A stretch of DNA of 7,842 bases from CAWEHT01 sp963808455 (GTDB lineage: Bacteria; Chloroflexota; Anaerolineae; CG2-30-64-16). The notes under the pieces are model-generated. The model ran no database searches. It was not told the origin of the DNA and saw only the letters and a list, made by a program, of their open reading frames with translations. Shown here in pieces: positions 7,251 through 7,842 of this stretch. How positions within the stretch are numbered: position 1 is the stretch's first letter; each line of letters begins with the position of its first letter. The stretch spans positions 1-7,842 of the forward strand of contig CAWEHT010000089.1 of NCBI GenBank assembly GCA_963808455.1. The letters are read 5' to 3'. The position numbers and the translations under genes were made by a program.

Positions 7251-7549
7251 GCCCGGCTCCCCGCCCCGGCAGGAGGCCAGCCCGCAAGCGATCCCGTTTG
7301 CACCTGCATGCCGGGCCGCGCCGGCGTCATGCAGGCCCGCTGATCGTCCAGGCCGTCCACGGTCAGCAGACAGTCGAAGCAGACCCCCATACCGCAGAAG
7401 ATGCCCCTGGGCTTTCCCGACCTCGTGTACCGGAACGTCTGGCGGCCTGCGGCCAGCAAGACGGCGGCCAACGTCTGGCCGGGACGAGCCAGGATGGCCT
7501 CCCCGTCCACATCTATAGCAAAGGTCTGATCGCTTTGTGTTTCTGGCAT
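7247..7549 (-). CDS. (2Fe-2S)-binding ferredoxin-like subunit (HcnA-like)
   Basis: A 100-residue small subunit of the HcnA/opine-oxidase/proline-dehydrogenase type that should pass electrons within the three-part dehydrogenase. The N-terminal half is a ferredoxin-like beta-grasp (FAIDVDGEAILARPGQTLAAVLLAAG around residues 10-35), followed by RYTRSGKPRGIFCGMGVCFDCLL. Cys52, Cys57, Cys60 and Cys73 (RACMTPARPGMQVQT) give the plant-type C-x4-C-x2-C...C pattern for one [2Fe-2S] cluster. The length matches HcnA-like subunits. ATG 7549 is the first usable start after the promoter and leaves a leader of roughly 68 nt. The Shine-Dalgarno match before it is weak. The gene end overlaps the start of the next gene by 4 nt. 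It is the first gene of the operon and its frame is intact. Confidence 0.92.
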   Translation of the reverse strand: MPETQSDQTFAIDVDGEAILARPGQTLAAVLLAAGRQTFRYTRSGKPRGIFCGMGVCFDCLLTVDGLDDQRACMTPARPGMQVQTGSLAGWPPAGAGSRA

Positions 7550-7619
7550 GGTACGGTTCTACATCGAATCTGTCTGACCGCCAGCAAAGCCTGCGGGTGG
7601 CCCGAACGGGCTAATATAT

Positions 7620-7635
7620 CTGTAATATATCACAG
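7620..7635. promoter_or_regulatory. 16-bp dyad operator candidate over the -10 box
   Basis: The sequence CTGTAATATATCACAG is a palindrome except for one base pair. It covers the -10 hexamer of the operon promoter. A second TAATATATC at 7612-7620 repeats the word at 7623-7631 with an 11-bp period, about one helix turn. An A/T-rich dyad in a GC-rich region that covers the -10 is what a repressor site would look like. The TGT-N8-ACA form resembles sites of GntR-type or CRP/FNR-type regulators; the regulator itself is not in the window. Confidence 0.55.
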
Positions 7636-7652
7636 CCCGAGAACCTTGTCAA
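7624..7652 (-). promoter_or_regulatory. Sigma-70-type promoter of the operon
   Basis: On the minus strand TTGACA (7652-7647) is a perfect -35 box. It is followed by a 17-bp spacer and TATATT (7629-7624), one base off the -10 consensus. Transcription should start near 7617, about 68 nt before the first gene. The gene overlaps and short gaps downstream suggest this promoter drives at least the dehydrogenase and DHPS-like genes. Confidence 0.75.
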
Positions 7653-7842
7653 GCCCTCGGCACGGCGTTGGAGCGCACCTCGGGTTGGGGGCAAGGCCCC
7701 TACCGGCCACGGATACCCCACCGATGCGCGGCAACACGCCGCGGCAGGCGCTATCCGAGTGTCCATGGGCCAAAGCACGGCCGGCCCCAGACCTGAAACC
7801 CACCCGTATGGCATCGGACCGCGTCAGCTGTTGGCAGCCGTG
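7653..7842. other. Upstream non-coding stretch with one small GC hairpin
   Basis: I see no supportable gene on either strand between the promoter and the right edge. At 7687-7704 the plus strand reads GGGGGCAAGGCCCCTACC, able to form a 5-bp GGGGC/GCCCC stem with a 3-nt loop. It resembles the other GGGGC palindromes of this window. It may mark the 3' flank of a neighbouring gene beyond the edge, but no T run follows. Confidence 0.35.

Noticed and set aside
7687..7704. Intrinsic terminator of a neighbouring gene
   Set aside because: The stem is only 5 bp and no T run follows on either strand.
7611..7814. Minus-strand frame of 67 codons upstream of the first gene
   Set aside because: It runs through the promoter and operator, has no recognisable motif, and its composition looks random.

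Overview
The window is a GC-rich bacterial segment carrying one operon, read entirely on the minus strand (right to left). The upstream end of the operon, with its promoter, is at the right edge, and its last visible gene runs off the left edge. Codon use is strongly G/C at third positions. Together with short GC-rich palindromes and an AGTCTCGT-type tandem repeat between genes, this fits an environmental or metagenomic bacterium, possibly Chloroflexota (Anaerolineae). That placement is inference only.

Layout in transcription order. (1) About 7620-7652: a near-consensus sigma-70 promoter (TTGACA, 17 bp, TATATT) with a 16-bp dyad over the -10 box. (2) 7549-7247: a small [2Fe-2S] ferredoxin-like subunit. 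(3) 7250-5633: an FAD/NAD(P)-type disulfide-reductase-fold subunit with a C-terminal four-cysteine BFD-like domain. (4) 5636-4427: a DadA/glycine-oxidase-fold FAD subunit. These three make an HcnABC / opine-oxidase / hydroxyproline-dehydrogenase type amine dehydrogenase, joined by 4-nt overlaps. (5) 4423-3541: a pterin-binding (DHPS-like) methyltetrahydrofolate:corrinoid methyltransferase. (6) 3376-2741: a methyltransferase corrinoid protein. (7) 2624-1158: a trimethylamine methyltransferase (MttB) family protein without pyrrolysine. (8) 1147-506: a second corrinoid protein. (9) 506 to the left edge: a DUF1638 protein.

Likely joint role (inference): the MttB homologue takes a methyl group from a quaternary amine such as a betaine and passes it to one of the B12 proteins. 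The DHPS-like enzyme moves it to tetrahydrofolate. The three-subunit dehydrogenase oxidises the demethylated amine. This would be a single-operon route for stepwise breakdown of a betaine-type compound, feeding both C1 metabolism and an electron carrier. No reductive activase for the corrinoid protein, transporter or regulator gene is visible in the window.

Four of the nine genes (the second and third dehydrogenase subunits, the DHPS-like methyltransferase and the MttB homologue) contain between them seven apparent single-site frameshifts. On both sides of each break the family sequence continues, so I annotate each as one gene. Several breaks lie in G runs or a CA repeat, which suggests sequencing errors more than genuine decay, but the window alone cannot settle this.
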